Of a DNA stretch of 41,906 bases, positions 10,471 to 23,500 are shown in pieces. Origin of the DNA: Brachionus rotundiformis (Eukaryota > Rotifera > Eurotatoria > Ploima > Brachionidae); the NCBI GenBank assembly GCA_016802295.1, contig JAESIW010000020.1, positions 5,960,769 through 6,002,674 on the forward strand, read 5' to 3'. The notes below the pieces were generated by a model, which was not told the DNA's origin, did not search any database, and worked only from the letters and a program-made list of their open reading frames with translations. Both the position numbers and the translations under genes were made by a program. Each line of letters begins with the position of its first letter. The stretch's first letter is position 1.

Positions 10471-11391
10471 ATTTATTTGCTATTTATCATTTTCATAAAT
10501 GACATGCCTGAATCAGTACGAAATACATGTAAACTTTTTGCTGACGACAGTAAACTTATCTCCACAATACGTAATTCGCTTGACCTGAAACTTGCTCAAG
10601 AAGATATTGACAATATAGTTAACTGGGCTGACACTTGGCATATGAAGTTTAACCAAAAGAAATGTAAAATTATGCGATTTGGATCAAAAGGCACCCTTCA
10701 AATACCTTTCACCATGAAAATAGATGCTTCACACAGTCATGTATTAGAACAGACGTCTGTGGAAAGAGATTTAGGTATCATGATAAATAATAAGCTTAAA
10801 TGGACTGAGCAGATAGACAAGGCAATCCAGATGGCTAATGGAGTCCTTGCTCAACTCAAAAATGCCTTTAAATTTTGGACAACGGACAACTTTAGAAGAC
10901 TCTTCACTGCGTTTGTAAGACCACATCTTGAATACTGTACAGCAGCCTGGAATCCTTTACAAAAGAAAGACATTAAAAGGCTGGAAAGGGTCCAACGTAG
11001 AGCTACCAAACTAGTGCCTGGTCTCAGAAATCTCAATTATTTCTCAAGATTAGCAAAAATTGGTATCCCTACGCTTGAAAGTAGAAGGAAAAGAGGTGAT
11101 GCAATCCAACTATTCAAAATTGTCAGTAAACAGAGCAGTGTTCACCTGCATGCCTTCGCAGATTCAAGCCAAACTCCTAAAATCAATCACTCATCGATGA
11201 ATCTACGTAAAAAACCAAGACTCAGGAAGCAACTTTGCTTGTCAAAACCTAGAGAAAACTTCTTCAACCATTTTTTTTTGGAAATTTTGGGTATGAATAT
11301 TGGTTTAGGAAGAAAATACCAAAATTTAGTCATCAAAAATCGGATGCAATTATCTGTTTACGAAACATATCCGATAAAATATAATAAGTAG
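10471..11391 (+). mobile_element. 5'-truncated CR1/Jockey-like LINE reverse transcriptase, fused at its end to the spacer repeat
   Basis: An open frame of about 300 codons starts inside the reverse-transcriptase domain at LLFIIFINDMPESV (family context GPLLF.IFINDLP). It contains the catalytic FADDSKL motif (a YADD variant), then the thumb and C-terminal motifs: W.MKFN..KC, LGI.....KW, FVRPHLEYC..AWNP, and LE.VQRRATKLV. The normal LINE end after RENFFN is replaced by FFLEILGMNIG... encoded by the spacer repeat (from about 11271), so the terminal 40 or so codons are not LINE sequence. The endonuclease and fingers are missing, so it cannot move itself. Its left flank is the interrupted first exon, marking an insertion into that exon. 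Confidence 0.85.
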
Positions 11392-12330
11392 AACATTTTG
11401 ATCGAATCTTGAAAATGGAATTGAAAAAATAATTAAAAAAAAAATGAAAATTTATTAATTTATTGAAAAATATAACAATTTATAAGATTTATTTTTAAAC
11501 AATTAGATTTTTTATAGTAATTTTTTACAAATAATTGCTAAGAAAATTGTAATTCTAAAATTTTATAAAAAAATGTAAAAATTTTCCAACATATTTCTGA
11601 AATTATTCAAACAAAATTTTACTAGTACAAAAGTATAAGATTTTTTTTCGGAAATAAAATCATGTTTAAATATGTTATCATACAATTTAGCGCTTACAAC
11701 TTTTTAGTCAAAAGTTGAATTTTTAAGCAAATAAAAATCAGTCCCATTTAAGTTTAAGTTAAAATTAAGTGAGTTTATCACAATTTTTTTCACAAGATCA
11801 GATAAAAAAATAATTAATTTAGACAAAATTTGGAAAAAATAAGGGGTAATTAACAAAAAAATTGTGAGTTTAAAAGGTCGGATTCTCTATTTAAAAATTT
11901 TTGAAATAAATTAATAGTACATAAAAATAACGACACTGGAAAAATTAAAACAGAATAAACAAACAAAATGAAGTTTCGGATTTGTCTTGTAGTTATGCAA
12001 TTGAATTTAAAATTAACTAAAAAAAATTAAAAATTTTATTACTATGTTTTTTAATTTAATTGAAATAAATGTGTAAAATCATTCAATTTTTTGTTTGTCA
12101 AATTGTGTAAAAAAATAATTGAATATTTTTTTTAAAGCTTTTAAAACAAAAATAATTAGTTTAAAAATAAGTTAATTATAAAAAGGTTAGTAAAAAATTA
12201 AAAAAAAAAAGAGATGGTAAATAGCATTCAAATGTTATTTAAAAAAAGTGTTTTAATTTACCTAATATTTCTAAATAGAAAATAAGAATGCTTAGCCAGT
12301 ATGTGGACGCTTTTTAAAATTTTTTAAATT
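11271..12330. repeat. Spacer repeat, copy B (pairs with 7677-8760)
   Basis: Collinear with copy A and directly continuous with the LINE fragment. Beyond 12330 this unit rejoins sequence equivalent to 9255 onward, so it lacks about 490 bases that unit A has. That missing block includes the duplicated SISTSTQ exon. Confidence 0.75.
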
Positions 12331-12606
12331 TGGCAAAATCATAAAGAATTTAAAATTTAAATTTAATTTTAAATATTTAATTAAGTAAAACCATTAAAAT
12401 TTGATTTAGAAAATAGTTAAAAATTTTATTAGCTGAATTTAAATATATTAGATGATAAAACAGTTTATCTGCTAATAGAAAATTCTTTTAGCAGTATAAA
12501 AATTAATTAGCTCAATAAAATCAAAAAAATCAGCCTACTAATTTAGCTTAAAAGTCAATTTTATCGCCTTTATGATGTATGGATTTTAATTAATTTGAAT
12601 ACTAAC

Positions 12607-13230
12607 TTGAGTTACTATGGCTTGTGTCTTTTTCCAAGTTTTGAACAAGGGTTTCATTGCTTTGAGAATTTTCGATTTGAATTGTTTGTGTACCTTAAAA
12701 ATGATTAAAAATTTTGCTGAAAATCAAATTATGGAATTTTATTTTTCTAATAGAGTTAAGTTTTTTAAATTTGGTTCTAATTTTAAATTTTTAATAATTT
12801 TATTTAAGTAAAACCAATATTTAATTAAGTAATCTTTAGATACTAACTTGAATTGCTCAACGATGTTGCTGATATATTTTCTTTTTTGGATTCATTTTTT
12901 TTGAGTTTTTTTTCTTTTTGGAACAAAAGTTAGAAATTGATTTTTTTCTAATTACTTACTTGACGTAGAAATATCAGTTGATTTAACACATTTTTTTCCT
13001 TTAAGTAGAAATTCTATTATATCCTTGAAAATAATTAATTTTTATATTATTCAAGAACTAAAAAATGCATACTATTTTTTTATTATTATCCAAAGAGGAA
13101 GTTAAGATTTCTGATACAATTTTGCAGCATTTACATTCAAGTTCGGCCTTAAGTTAAATCTTATTTAGGGATAAATGAAATGAAATTAAAATTTACCATT
13201 TCTAAGAGAAGAAGTTTATAATAAAAATAA
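12607..13230 (-). CDS. Mini-exon gene, array unit B: five small in-phase exons
   Basis: Five exons with intact splice sites parallel unit A: 13230-13197 (YFYYKLLLLEM), 13147-13073 (AELECKCCKIVSEI..., ending NNKKI), 13023-12960 (DIIEFLLKGKKCVKS...), 12913-12848 (KKLKKNESKKEN...) and 12693-12607 (TQTIQIENSQSNE...). Phases and lengths match unit A within a few codons. The outer parts are nearly identical to unit A, while the third and fourth exons differ at most residues yet keep the reading frame and splice sites. That pattern hints at selection or a different origin for the middle. Function is unknown. Confidence 0.45.
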
Positions 13231-13449
13231 CTAAAATATAATAAAACTAATTTAATTTAGATCAATTTAGCGCAATTTTTTTAAAATAAAATTCAAATTC
13301 AGATATATTGAGTTTAAAATTTGAAACACTGATTTTTTTGTAGTTTATTGACAAAAATTTGTCTTTAATTTGTGCAATTAAGTTTTAAAATTGTTATTGT
13401 TATTTAATCAGTTATAACTTTATTCTTTATCAGTTAAAAATTCATTTTT

Positions 13450-13628
13450 ATCTTAAATAATAAAGTTTATGAAAATCAAAAAATTTCTACTTACATAAAA
13501 ATATCAATAATAATCTTTTATAAAATAATTTTATTATTTTTACAGTTTAATCTTTAATTAATAAAATTTATTTCAGAGTTAATTGAAAGTACCTGCCTTT
13601 ATTTTTAATTTTTTTACTTTACGGTAAG
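13450..13628 (-). pseudogene. Interrupted first exon and first intron of unit B
   Basis: This repeats the situation at 10290-10470: the first-exon codons YRKVKKLKIKA and the donor are present, and the upstream half is replaced by a LINE copy. The junction GGTAAGAT/TTATTTGC is identical in both units, so the insertion came before the unit was duplicated. Confidence 0.6.
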
Positions 13629-13744
13629 ATTTATTTGCTATTTATCATTTTCATAAATGACATGCTTGAATCAGTACGAAATACATGTAAACTTTTTGCT
13701 GACGACAGTAAACTTATCTCCACAATACGTAATTCGCTTGACCT
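13629..13744 (+). mobile_element. Second copy of the truncated LINE, running into the gap
   Basis: Nearly identical to 10471-10587. One visible coding change turns NDMPESV into NDMLESV. The copy is cut by the run of N. Confidence 0.85.
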
Positions 13745-14037
13745 NNNNNNNNNNNNNNNNNNNNNNNNNNNNNNNNNNNNNNNNNNNNNNNNNNNNNNNN
13801 NNNNNNNNNNNNNNNNNNNNNNNNNNNNNNNNNNNNNNNNNNNNNNNNNNNNNNNNNNNNNNNNNNNNNNNNNNNNNNNNNNNNNNNNNNNNNNNNNNNN
13901 NNNNNNNNNNNNNNNNNNNNNNNNNNNNNNNNNNNNNNNNNNNNNNNNNNNNNNNNNNNNNNNNNNNNNNNNNNNNNNNNNNNNNNNNNNNNNNNNNNNN
14001 NNNNNNNNNNNNNNNNNNNNNNNNNNNNNNNNNNNNN
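13745..14037. other. Assembly gap (293 N)
   Basis: The gap falls inside the repeated LINE/mini-exon array. Left of it is a LINE 5' part. Right of it the sequence resumes at TACTTTACGGTAAGAT of the first exon. At least the rest of the LINE (about 680 bases by comparison with the other copy) must be missing, so the stated length is unlikely to be real. Confidence 0.95.
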
Positions 14038-14070
14038 TACTTTACGGTAAGATATATAAGATAAGTTCAT
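14038..14070 (-). CDS. First-exon copy iv, start intact, end lost in the gap
   Basis: An ATG at 14070 opens MNLSYISYRKV and runs into the gap. The upstream block (14071-14240) matches 202-360 closely, including the palindrome. The HECTD1 3' end lies only about 440 nt upstream on the same strand, so the two are arranged head to tail. Confidence 0.4.
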
Positions 14071-14189
14071 GAACAAGATAAAAATAATCTATTGATCCCA
14101 ATTTGAGAAAGCTTCTTTCGAAGTAAACTAAAGGTTATAAGCAAATTAGCTTGATTCAATATAGATAAAAATAATAAAAGTTTTGTATG

Positions 14190-14203
14190 TAGCTTTAAAG
14201 CTA
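14190..14203. promoter_or_regulatory. Palindrome TAGCTTTAAAGCTA upstream of first-exon copy iv
   Basis: Identical to 321-334, and at the same distance (about 120 nt) from its ATG. Confidence 0.35.
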
Positions 14204-14298
14204 TGCACCATTATCAAATTTTCAATAAAATTTTTAAAAATCGATGAAAGAATTCATTTTTAAATAAGCTTCTAAGCTTTAAAATAAAAAAATGGTCT

Positions 14299-14316
14299 TT
14301 TATTAACAATTTTATT
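14299..14316 (-). terminator. HECTD1: Two candidate poly(A) signals for HECTD1
   Basis: On the minus strand AATAAA occurs at 14316-14311 and at 14304-14299, about 200 nt beyond the HECTD1 stop. The duplicated segment (about 1190-1215) carries the same pair. Confidence 0.4.
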
Positions 14317-14510
14317 TCATTTCAAAATTAAAAACATAATTTAAAAGAAAAAACTAAATAAATGAACATAATGATTTTTATAAATGAAAAAAAATTTCTC
14401 ATTGTATCGAGTTTAAACATTTCAATTAATTAATAAGTGGATAAGTAATTAAATATAATTATTAATTAAATTAGAATAATCGGTAGAAAATTAAATAGAA
14501 AGCAAAGCCT

Positions 14511-17500
14511 TTAATTTAAATAGAATCCTTTCTCTTGGCATGCAGTCAGTAATTGTTTACCAAGAATCTCTTCACTCGAATACTCTGGCAATTTAAGATA
14601 ATGAACACATGTATTTACACTTGGAAAACTGGAATCAGTTCCATCTTTTTTCACTACAGTTAATCTTGGATGCAAGTTGGCAAGACCTCCAGGTGGTAAA
14701 GAGGAGCATCCAGTCAAAAATTGTACAAACAACTTGCGCTCATTTGCATCCATTTGACACATTACATTCACGAATCTTAAAAATCCCACACTTTCTTTGG
14801 TATAACCGAGCTTGGGCTCGGTATAATTCATTATTTCGTCATAAGTCCAACTTGGCGCTTGGTCTCCACTCAACAAAACCTGGAATTCATACGGCTCAAA
14901 ACACCTTAGCGCATCCATACTAAACACACTGTCAAAGCCATCTTTAAATGACCTAATTTGTTTCTCAATGCCTGATTTAAGCACAAAATCCAACATCAGA
15001 TCAATATAATCACCAAGATTGTGCTTATTTACCACTAATTCACCACCATTTTCCTTAAGATCATAATGGTCATAAGTATATACTTTGGATGGTGGATTGT
15101 ACTGAAACACAAGACCCAACTCTTCGAGTTGTATCGGATTTTCGTTAAGAATAATGTAAACATCATCTGATTCGCCTTTTTGGTACTTGTTCAAACCAAT
15201 TTTTAGTTGATTTAATAAGTCGCCTCGGACAGGATCTATATGACATAGATCGTCCAGGCCAAGCATGTCAAGACTAAACTCATCTAAATTGTTGCAGACT
15301 ATTTTCAAGAATTGTTTAGAAAATGGAATGTCAACCAATCTTTGGTCTTGTAAACTTTTGGCTATAAAAATTCCCATAAAGTAATAAAATTCCAAAACTG
15401 TTTTAAAATGGCTGGTCTCGTACATTTGAGGTGGATATGGTGCTGGAAATAGACCATTTGTGTTATGTACAAATTTTTCATCCAAATTTTCAATTTGCTC
15501 CAAAGTGAGCTCATTGTGCTGTTCCATGTCGTCACAGTGCCATAGAGCAAATTTCTTTCGCTGCAATTCAGCAGCTATTAGGCTAAAAAATTCCAAAGTC
15601 GGTCCAAGACCGGTACCTTCTTCGTCCATAAACTCAATTTCCAAGATGGCTTTTCTGCTAGCGTGGAATTTGAGCGCGTTTATGGCCGATTTAATGAGCT
15701 CACTGGTTGGTTCTCTGGGAACTTTGATGCGTTCGTGTTTAAGTCGACCAATTCTGTATTCATGGTCGTCACGCACAGTTCTAGCAGTTGGACCACGCAA
15801 ATTAGACAACATGGCATCTCGTTTGTTCTGAAGCCAAACTATTGATCTTGAAACACCGAATGCTGTAGTGGTAAAATAAAGTTGTCTTGTTTCAAAAGGA
15901 AACAAAAACTTGTAAGAATTAAGAGTATATTTGCACCAATCTGGTATTGATCTTGATGCCAATACCAATGGATCTTGAAGCTGTTGTACCAATTTATTAT
16001 TCAATTTTTCACTTATAAACTCGTTATTAAGTTCACCATTGGGCATAATTTGTTTGATCACAGACAAAAGCTTAAAAATATCTTCAATATTAGACCAAGT
16101 CTTTTGGCATTCGTCACCATTTGTATCCGAATCGTCTGTGGCTTCACGGTAGATTAGCGAGTAGTTCATGTCCCAAATACTCTTCATTTTTTCAAAATGT
16201 AAAGTTGAAGATTCAGAATTGAACTGAATTAGACTTTGGATATATTGGAATATGGTAGCATTTTTGTTGGTCAATTTGATTTCATCTTTGACAAAGTCAA
16301 GTTGTTTGGTGCCCGGCTCTATTTTGAGATAGAGGTCGATTTTTGAACCACGAGCGCCTGACTCGACTGGAACATTCAAGCCAGGTGTTTGCTGTACATT
16401 AGCTGGTACACTGATGTCCTGAATCTGGTTTACGTTGTTTTTGCCTGGTCTTGGATCGAAGGCAGGTATTAGAGCCGAGAATTGGCATTTTAAGACGAAT
16501 TCATCATGGTGCAAGCCCATAGGATCTGTACAATCTGATTTACTAAGGTATCTAGAGCCAAATTGAGCGACTGGTACGTGTCTACGCTTTAATTCTCTCA
16601 TTCGCTTGAGCCCGTTTTCAAAGCTTTTGTTAGAAAACTCAAAGTCGTCATCGTCCAAATAGTCTTCGTCGTAGTTCTCGTCAGTTTCGTCGTTTGGTAT
16701 ATGCTCGACAGCTCGCATGAATTCTTCGTCCTCATCTTCTTGCTTCATTTCATCCTCGTCTTCCATGTCGGCCAAATCATCGGTTTTCATGTATTTTTCC
16801 TCATTTTTGTGCTCCAATTTGGACAACAAAGCTGACCATACCTTTAATTAAATAAAATAATTATTTAAATTAATTATTCAATTTTTTAAAATTTTTTAAA
16901 ATAATATTTGGGTAATATTAATGTCAATTAATGGTGTAATGGTTCGATCAGCCGCCTTAAAGTCTGCAAGCCTGCTCTGTCTTAGTTTAGAGATGTCTTA
17001 GATAAAGATACAAACAAATCAAAACTCAGAAAGAAGCTCAAGTGAATAGTAGTAGCATTCCAATGGGTGAAAGAACGCCAGTCAAAATTGGACCTATGCT
17101 TAACAAAGGTTGAATAAGGAGAAGAAGTCTACCATTCAAAAATTAATTTATAAGTATTTTGTCATCAAAAATATTAATTTAATTTTATAAGAATTATTTA
17201 TACTTCAATATTAAGAATTCGAAAAATTACTATTTAAATCATGGAACCAAACACCTTAGTACTTCCATTCAGGCTTTGGTGAGGCAGAGATAAATTTTAA
17301 TTTTTTAAATCTTTTTCATCAATTCAAATTTATTTAAGCCAAACCCGATTTCAGAGAAGATATTTTTCCAAAATTATTAAAAACTTAATTTAATTAAAAA
17401 TCATATTCAAAAAATAAATTATTTTATTTATCTCTTTTTAGTTGAATTATTTTTATTTAAATTATTTAACAATTATTCACTAAATTAATATATTTTGTTT

Positions 17501-20500
17501 CAAAAAAGTGTATCCTTAATTTAAAGTGGATTGATTTCAGACATCTAAAAAACTATAATATTTTTTAATTTTCAATTAAGGATGAATTATTCTGATTTTT
17601 TTCAAAAAAATTCAAATAATTATAAAAATTAGTTGATATATAAACATTAGCTGGTAAATTGGATCGAAAAGGAATGTTACTAAGAGCAATTTCTAAAAAG
17701 TTATCAATCAAATATTTCATACCTGATTGGAAATTTCGGACTCATTGCTTTTCGATTCATCAAGGGACTTTAATGAGCTAAGCGACTCGAATAATGAATT
17801 GAATTGAGACTTTTTATTTGAAAATAAGCTAAATGTAGAGAGAAGTAGTTCAAGATCCTGGGAATTTTCCTTTGAAAAAAGATTGGAGAACATGTCTATT
17901 TCGCTTGGACAAACGTTTTCCTCTTTTTCATCTGCTTCATCGTCTTTTGCCAAAATTTGCTTTAAATCCGACTTGTTTATCAAAGAACATAAATTTTTTG
18001 AAAACAAGTCTTCTGTAGAGCTTTTAGCCTCTTCGTCTTGTTTATTTTCGTATGAAATGTCCAAATTTTCCACACACTCTTCCATTGTTGGTTCAAGTGG
18101 AAAATATGACGATGAGGAAGAAGAAGCAGGCAAATTTTTCTTTTGATTCTGGGTGTCATCGAGAAGCACATTTGGTTCCGAAACTGCACTTAACTGCATC
18201 TGGTTAGGATTGAATAAAAGCAAATTGTTGGTAGATTGAGATTTGTCGTGGTTGTTTTGCAAAGACAAATGACGAAGTATCTTTTTTGGTTCAGTATTTG
18301 GCATGAAATAAGGTCTAAATGTTTCGTCATTTAAAGTATTAGTTGAGTAATTTTCCAGTTTGATGTCACATGTATTGGATGATAATGTTTGAATGGACAG
18401 ATTAGGCTCTTCTTCGAATTCCTGAGGTGCCACATGTTCAAAGGTAAGATCATTTTGACTATTCGACTCAGTCGTAGTTAACACTGGTGTCGAACTAGAC
18501 TTTCGATTTTTGTTCAATATATTTGCCTTGGAGTTTGAAAAGAGGTTTTTTTTCGATGCTGTTTTGCTTTGGTTTGCTGAATTGGAATTTTGACTCGAAG
18601 GACATATTTGACTAAATGTTTGACTAAGCAGTTTGATAGCGTCTGTGTTTTCATCATATTCCACTTTGGACAAATCTACTGGCTGTGCAAGCTTTTTCAT
18701 ATTCTGAATGGACATTGAGTCTTCGAAATTGACCGAGTTTACCACTGTATTCAAACTGTTATCCAAACTGGTAAATGCTTAAATTAAAATACAATTAATA
18801 ACTAAAATTGATTCAAACAAATTTTAAAAAATATTTTTAATTGAATTTTTTATTTAAATTTTAAAACATCATCAATCGTAATTAATAAATTATTTCAATT
18901 CTAGCTAATAAAAATAATTTATCCTAAGAGATATTTTACCGAATTTCTTAATTATTGAATTTATTTTTTCAACTATTTTCTAAAAGATTCAATAAAAAAA
19001 ATTTAATTTTTTCTTATTTTAATTTTCGTAAATTTCAGATTTATTTTAAAAATTAGGTTGGATTACTTATCGACTTAGAAACAGTAAATGCATACAGAGA
19101 TAATAAGCTAATCTTCCAAAAAAAATCCCATCCCAAGAACATCAAGAACAACAAGTTTGTTCAAAATGCAATACACCAATGCTTACAAGAAGATATTGGT
19201 ATTGTCAAATAAAATTTTAATCACTCAACTATAATTAATAAAAATTAATTTTTTGTTTTTAAATTATTTTATTTTAAATAATTATTTTTTATTAATTTTG
19301 TTTAAGTTTTTTATGTTTATTATTAAATTAGAATATTCTGTTTAATAAAAAAGATTTTCTTCTAATTTAAAAAGATGTTGTTCTTATTAAAAAAGAGTGG
19401 GATATTTTTACGTCCATTATTAAAATTTAAATAATAATTTATTTTATTATTTCCTTTAAATAGTTCGAGGAGAAACCTTAGGTCACTCAGAGTCGGTCAC
19501 TCTAAGTCCTTCTTCTTTTTAGATTAAAGTTTTGATATAAAACTGGTTATAATACCTCAATAAAGGTAGAAAATAAGTTTTGTCATATTAATAAGTATAA
19601 AAATGAATTCATCAACTTAAGTGTCTATAATTTTAATATTTTGCATTATTTGAACCCATGCAATTGGCATTTTGGTAATATTTAATACTTTTTATTTATT
19701 GTAATTAAAGTTTAAATACCCTGTACAAATTGTTATATTATACATAAAAAAGGACATCAAAATTTAATAGAAAATTAAATACCTATTATACAATTTAGTA
19801 ATTCAGTTTGTTATACTCATTAAATGATTATTAAACATACAAAATTCGATTTAGTATTAAAATAGTATTCTATCGGATGTAATATAATTTTCTTATTTAT
19901 ATGTTTAGGCAAAAAGTGGCTATCAATTATTCAAAAAAGTTATGAAAAAATATTAGATAGTAATAATAATAATAATAATAAATATAAGCTACAACAAGAG
20001 TAGCTTGCGGAGCTGGCCTACTAGGGGGTCACCTATGGTAGTTCCTTGCACAATACACATAGAAAAGTAAGATATAAAAAGCTGCAAAAGGTTCAAGATT
20101 GTTGACTAGACCGGAAGGCATCATATCCGTTCTTGAACTTGTTGACTGAGTCAGCTATCAATTATTTTAATAAAGTTATCAAAAAATATAAGATGGTAGT
20201 TTTCCTTTTTTACAAGCCTAAGGTGCCACCAGATCCTAACAGCTCCGGAATAAACGCAACAAATTAAGGTTTATGACTTAAAATTTAATTTAAAAATTTA
20301 TAATTGATTCTTTTACTAATTAAATACTTTCTGCAAATAAGAAATCAGGCTTTTGTCAATAAATCGTGTCTTTATTGAAAAATTTAAGCCCTTTGATGAA
20401 AATTTTCTTCAAATTAAATATTTTATAAAGATCTAAGTATGCTTTACAAGAACGCAACATAGATAGAACTAAGCCATATTTGATCAGCTTTCGAAAAAGG

Positions 20501-23500
20501 GGTCTTAAATGGGCACTTAAAACCGCTACTACTGCCTCAATAAAACCCAACCAAGTATTAAAAAATCTTGTAACTTTTTTTCTAAAAGTTAAAATCAGTT
20601 TGCGTAAATGTAACATGGCACAACATTGTTGGTTGTATTAAAATTCAATTTTTGCCATACTTCCAGATACCATGCTGCATTTACAGAACCATTTATTAAC
20701 TTTTAAACAAAAAGTAGCAACATTTTTAAAACTTTTTTTTTCTCTTCAACTGTACCAAAGCTCACAAAACCAAATGTCACACATCAAAAAACTTACCAAT
20801 TTTACTATCGGGTTCAAATTTGAACTTAATTTTGTTACCAAGATTGGTTAGGTTTTCTTTTTTGGACACATCGCTCAGGCTGGCAGCCGAAACGGGCCCA
20901 ACAATTCTGGCTCCAGTGTCGGCTTGTAGGTTGTCCACTGGATGAAAATGAGCCATGTTAGCTCTGGACATGGCCAAATTTTGCATGGCTAGAGCGTGAT
21001 AAGTGCTTAGCTTAGTGACGTCATGACTTGGCGCCAAATTCAAGTCAAACTTGGACTCATGACCCATTCTGTAATGATTAAACACACCATTGTCCCATAT
21101 GACCTCAACCCATCCGCTCTGATCGAGCTCAGTGATCACAGTGCCCTCGGCTAGTCTCGCCTCTTCGCTCATCACGTCCTGATTCGACCATTTCCAGTCG
21201 ACTCCGCGCTGCACCCGCGCACCAAGTGTCATCTGCTTCTGCAGTGAGCTTCTCGCCAGCAATCGCTTCTGCTTTCGTCTCTCCGAGTCCGACAATCGAG
21301 TAGTGCTCGAGCTCAGATTGACCTTGACCAGTTTATCTTTGACCAAATTGGTCACCGTGCCGTACAGCTCAAAGCCGCACATGGACAGCGTATAATTGGC
21401 ACCGCTCTGATTTCTGCCCGTTTGTTGAATGCGAAAAAACCTCCAGCCCAAAGTCTCCTGCTTTACTTTGGCTCCGTCGCCCACAAACCAAGTACACGAC
21501 TGGCCAAAATCCTTGAGTCTGTCGTCATTCGAATGTGTGTACAAAATGTCCCAGTCGGCCGAGCTCGAGCCGCCGGTCTTGCTGCCCAACAAGGCCCAGT
21601 TTCTCGGCGCCGTCTTCTGAAAGCCATTCGAGTACCTGAGCGTATAGTGACTTGGTATTATGAACATGCCGAAATCGACCACAAACCAGAGCCTTTTCTC
21701 AGAGCCGGTCGTGTGGCAGCTGGTCGCCACCCGGCCCAGCAAATCCTCCTGCTTGCCAGACGCCATCTGCTTCATCGACTCACTGAACGACAACTTGACC
21801 AAATCGTTATGACTGCTCGGGTTTACCCATTCATTGGTGCGTCCATTCGAGCCAATCCAGTACAAAATTCCCCTATCATCAAAATCGCTCTCATACTCAA
21901 ACTCAAACGGAAGTCTTTTGTCCAAACTTGACCAAAACGTCAATCCATGCCTATCATAATCATACCACTGTTTAACGACCATTTTGCTAATGTACTTTTC
22001 AAGATGAGCTATGTTGGCCAACGGTTCGACTTTGAGCAATCGGCCACTAAAGTCCAAACAGTTGTGGTCCGAGTCGTTGGCCTTTTTGAGACTAAGCCTG
22101 AACCGTTTGCTGAACGAATGAAGATTGTACGAGCCGGGCGAGTCGTACAAATAGACTGGCAGATTTTCGCTCGCCTCCAAAACATTGGTCAGCTTGTGAA
22201 CTAAATTGACGAGCAGGGGAGCGTTTTGCTCGGCGGCAAATATGCTGGCAAACGTTTGTCTGCGTCGAGCACACCCGGCCGTCTCGTCGTCTCTCAACGC
22301 TCCTAGCAGCGACTGCACTAAGCCGCTCATGGACAGCTCGTAAGCCGACAAGCCTCTATTACTTTCGTTAAGCACCTGTTTCAATTCGAGCAGTGAGGAC
22401 TCAAATTTTGTCTCATCGGCAATTTGTTCAACTATTTGCTTAAGCTTGATGAGCAGACTCCTGGGCTTGTTTTCCCTGTGTTTCAAGTAGTCCGAGTGAA
22501 TCTTGGTGGCCAAGCGTACGCAGCTAAGCTTGGTTTGTTTTTGCTTGAGCTTGTTTGACTTGAGGTTGGCGGCGGACAAGTACTGTTGGAGCGCGTTCAA
22601 TTTGGACAAGTTTGAGTGGAGATTTTTGGGCACGGCAAACGGCTGGCCGAGCGTGTGCGAGCAGTTCAAGGTCAACTTTCGGCCTAGCTTGGACTCGAAG
22701 TCGAAGCCGGCGAAGTTTTTGCGGAGCGTGAGCTTGTGGGCGTCGAATCGGTTGCCGACGAGTATCTCGGTCTCGGCAAGCGACTTGAACGTCCAGTTTT
22801 CGATGTTGAGCTGTTTGTCCGGGCTGAGGATTATGATCTCGGGCGGCGATGCGTCAAGCGACTTGCGCACGTGCACAAATCGGCTCAGCCACTCGGAGGT
22901 CTGCTCGTCGCCGAGCTCGGCCCGTTCGCCGTCCGCGTACTGCACGCACACAAACTGCTCAGTGAGCCACTTCAACCATCCGTTGGACCGATTGGGCAGC
23001 TCGAGCAAACACTGCTCGTTCCACACGAATATGGCCTCGTCCGTGTACGTAAAACACCAGTCCGAATTCCACACGTAGAGCTTGTTCTTTTTGAACATGT
23101 GCTGCTCGAGCTCGTCGTCCGAGTCGGCCGCCTCCGACCCGCTCGAGATGCTCGCGACGGCGCCAATCAGCTTGGAGACGCCGTACCGTGTGCACTCGTC
23201 GACTATCAGCTCGTCGCACTTGCGGAACAGATCGTTGCACATGGCCAGGCCTGTGTGCACATTGTCATAGTTTTGTGTGTCCTTTAGTATTTTGCCAATC
23301 AGCTCGACAAGGAGAGTGGCGATTGTTTCCTGGTCGGGCTCGGCGCGGTCCTCCTGCAGCTGCAGAGCGATTATCTGCCTTAGCTGAGAGCTGTTCGAAT
23401 AGGAGATCAACTTTTTGAGTAAGCTAAGACACGATTTGTTTATAGATGTGACCATGCAAGAGAGGCTGACACGTGACAAAATAGGTATGAGCCGTTTGGT

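Noticed and set aside
13714..14076. ORFs spanning the run of N
   Set aside because: Only the few codons outside the N are real; the rest is artificial.
14107..14125. Heat-shock-element-like GAGAAAGCTTCTTTCGAA upstream of the first-exon copies
   Set aside because: The GAA and TTC triplets are three bases apart rather than the two required for a standard element, so it is not called.
20356..20616. 86-codon minus-strand ORF in HECTD1 intron 2
   Set aside because: It does not fit the HECTD1 splice phases, which join directly from 20797 to 18777, and no domain is visible. It is probably repeat-derived.
21422..23287. Long plus-strand ORFs opposite HECTD1 (for example 21422-21931, 22503-23078, 22736-23287)
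   Set aside because: They are antisense shadows caused by the high GC content; none resembles a protein family.
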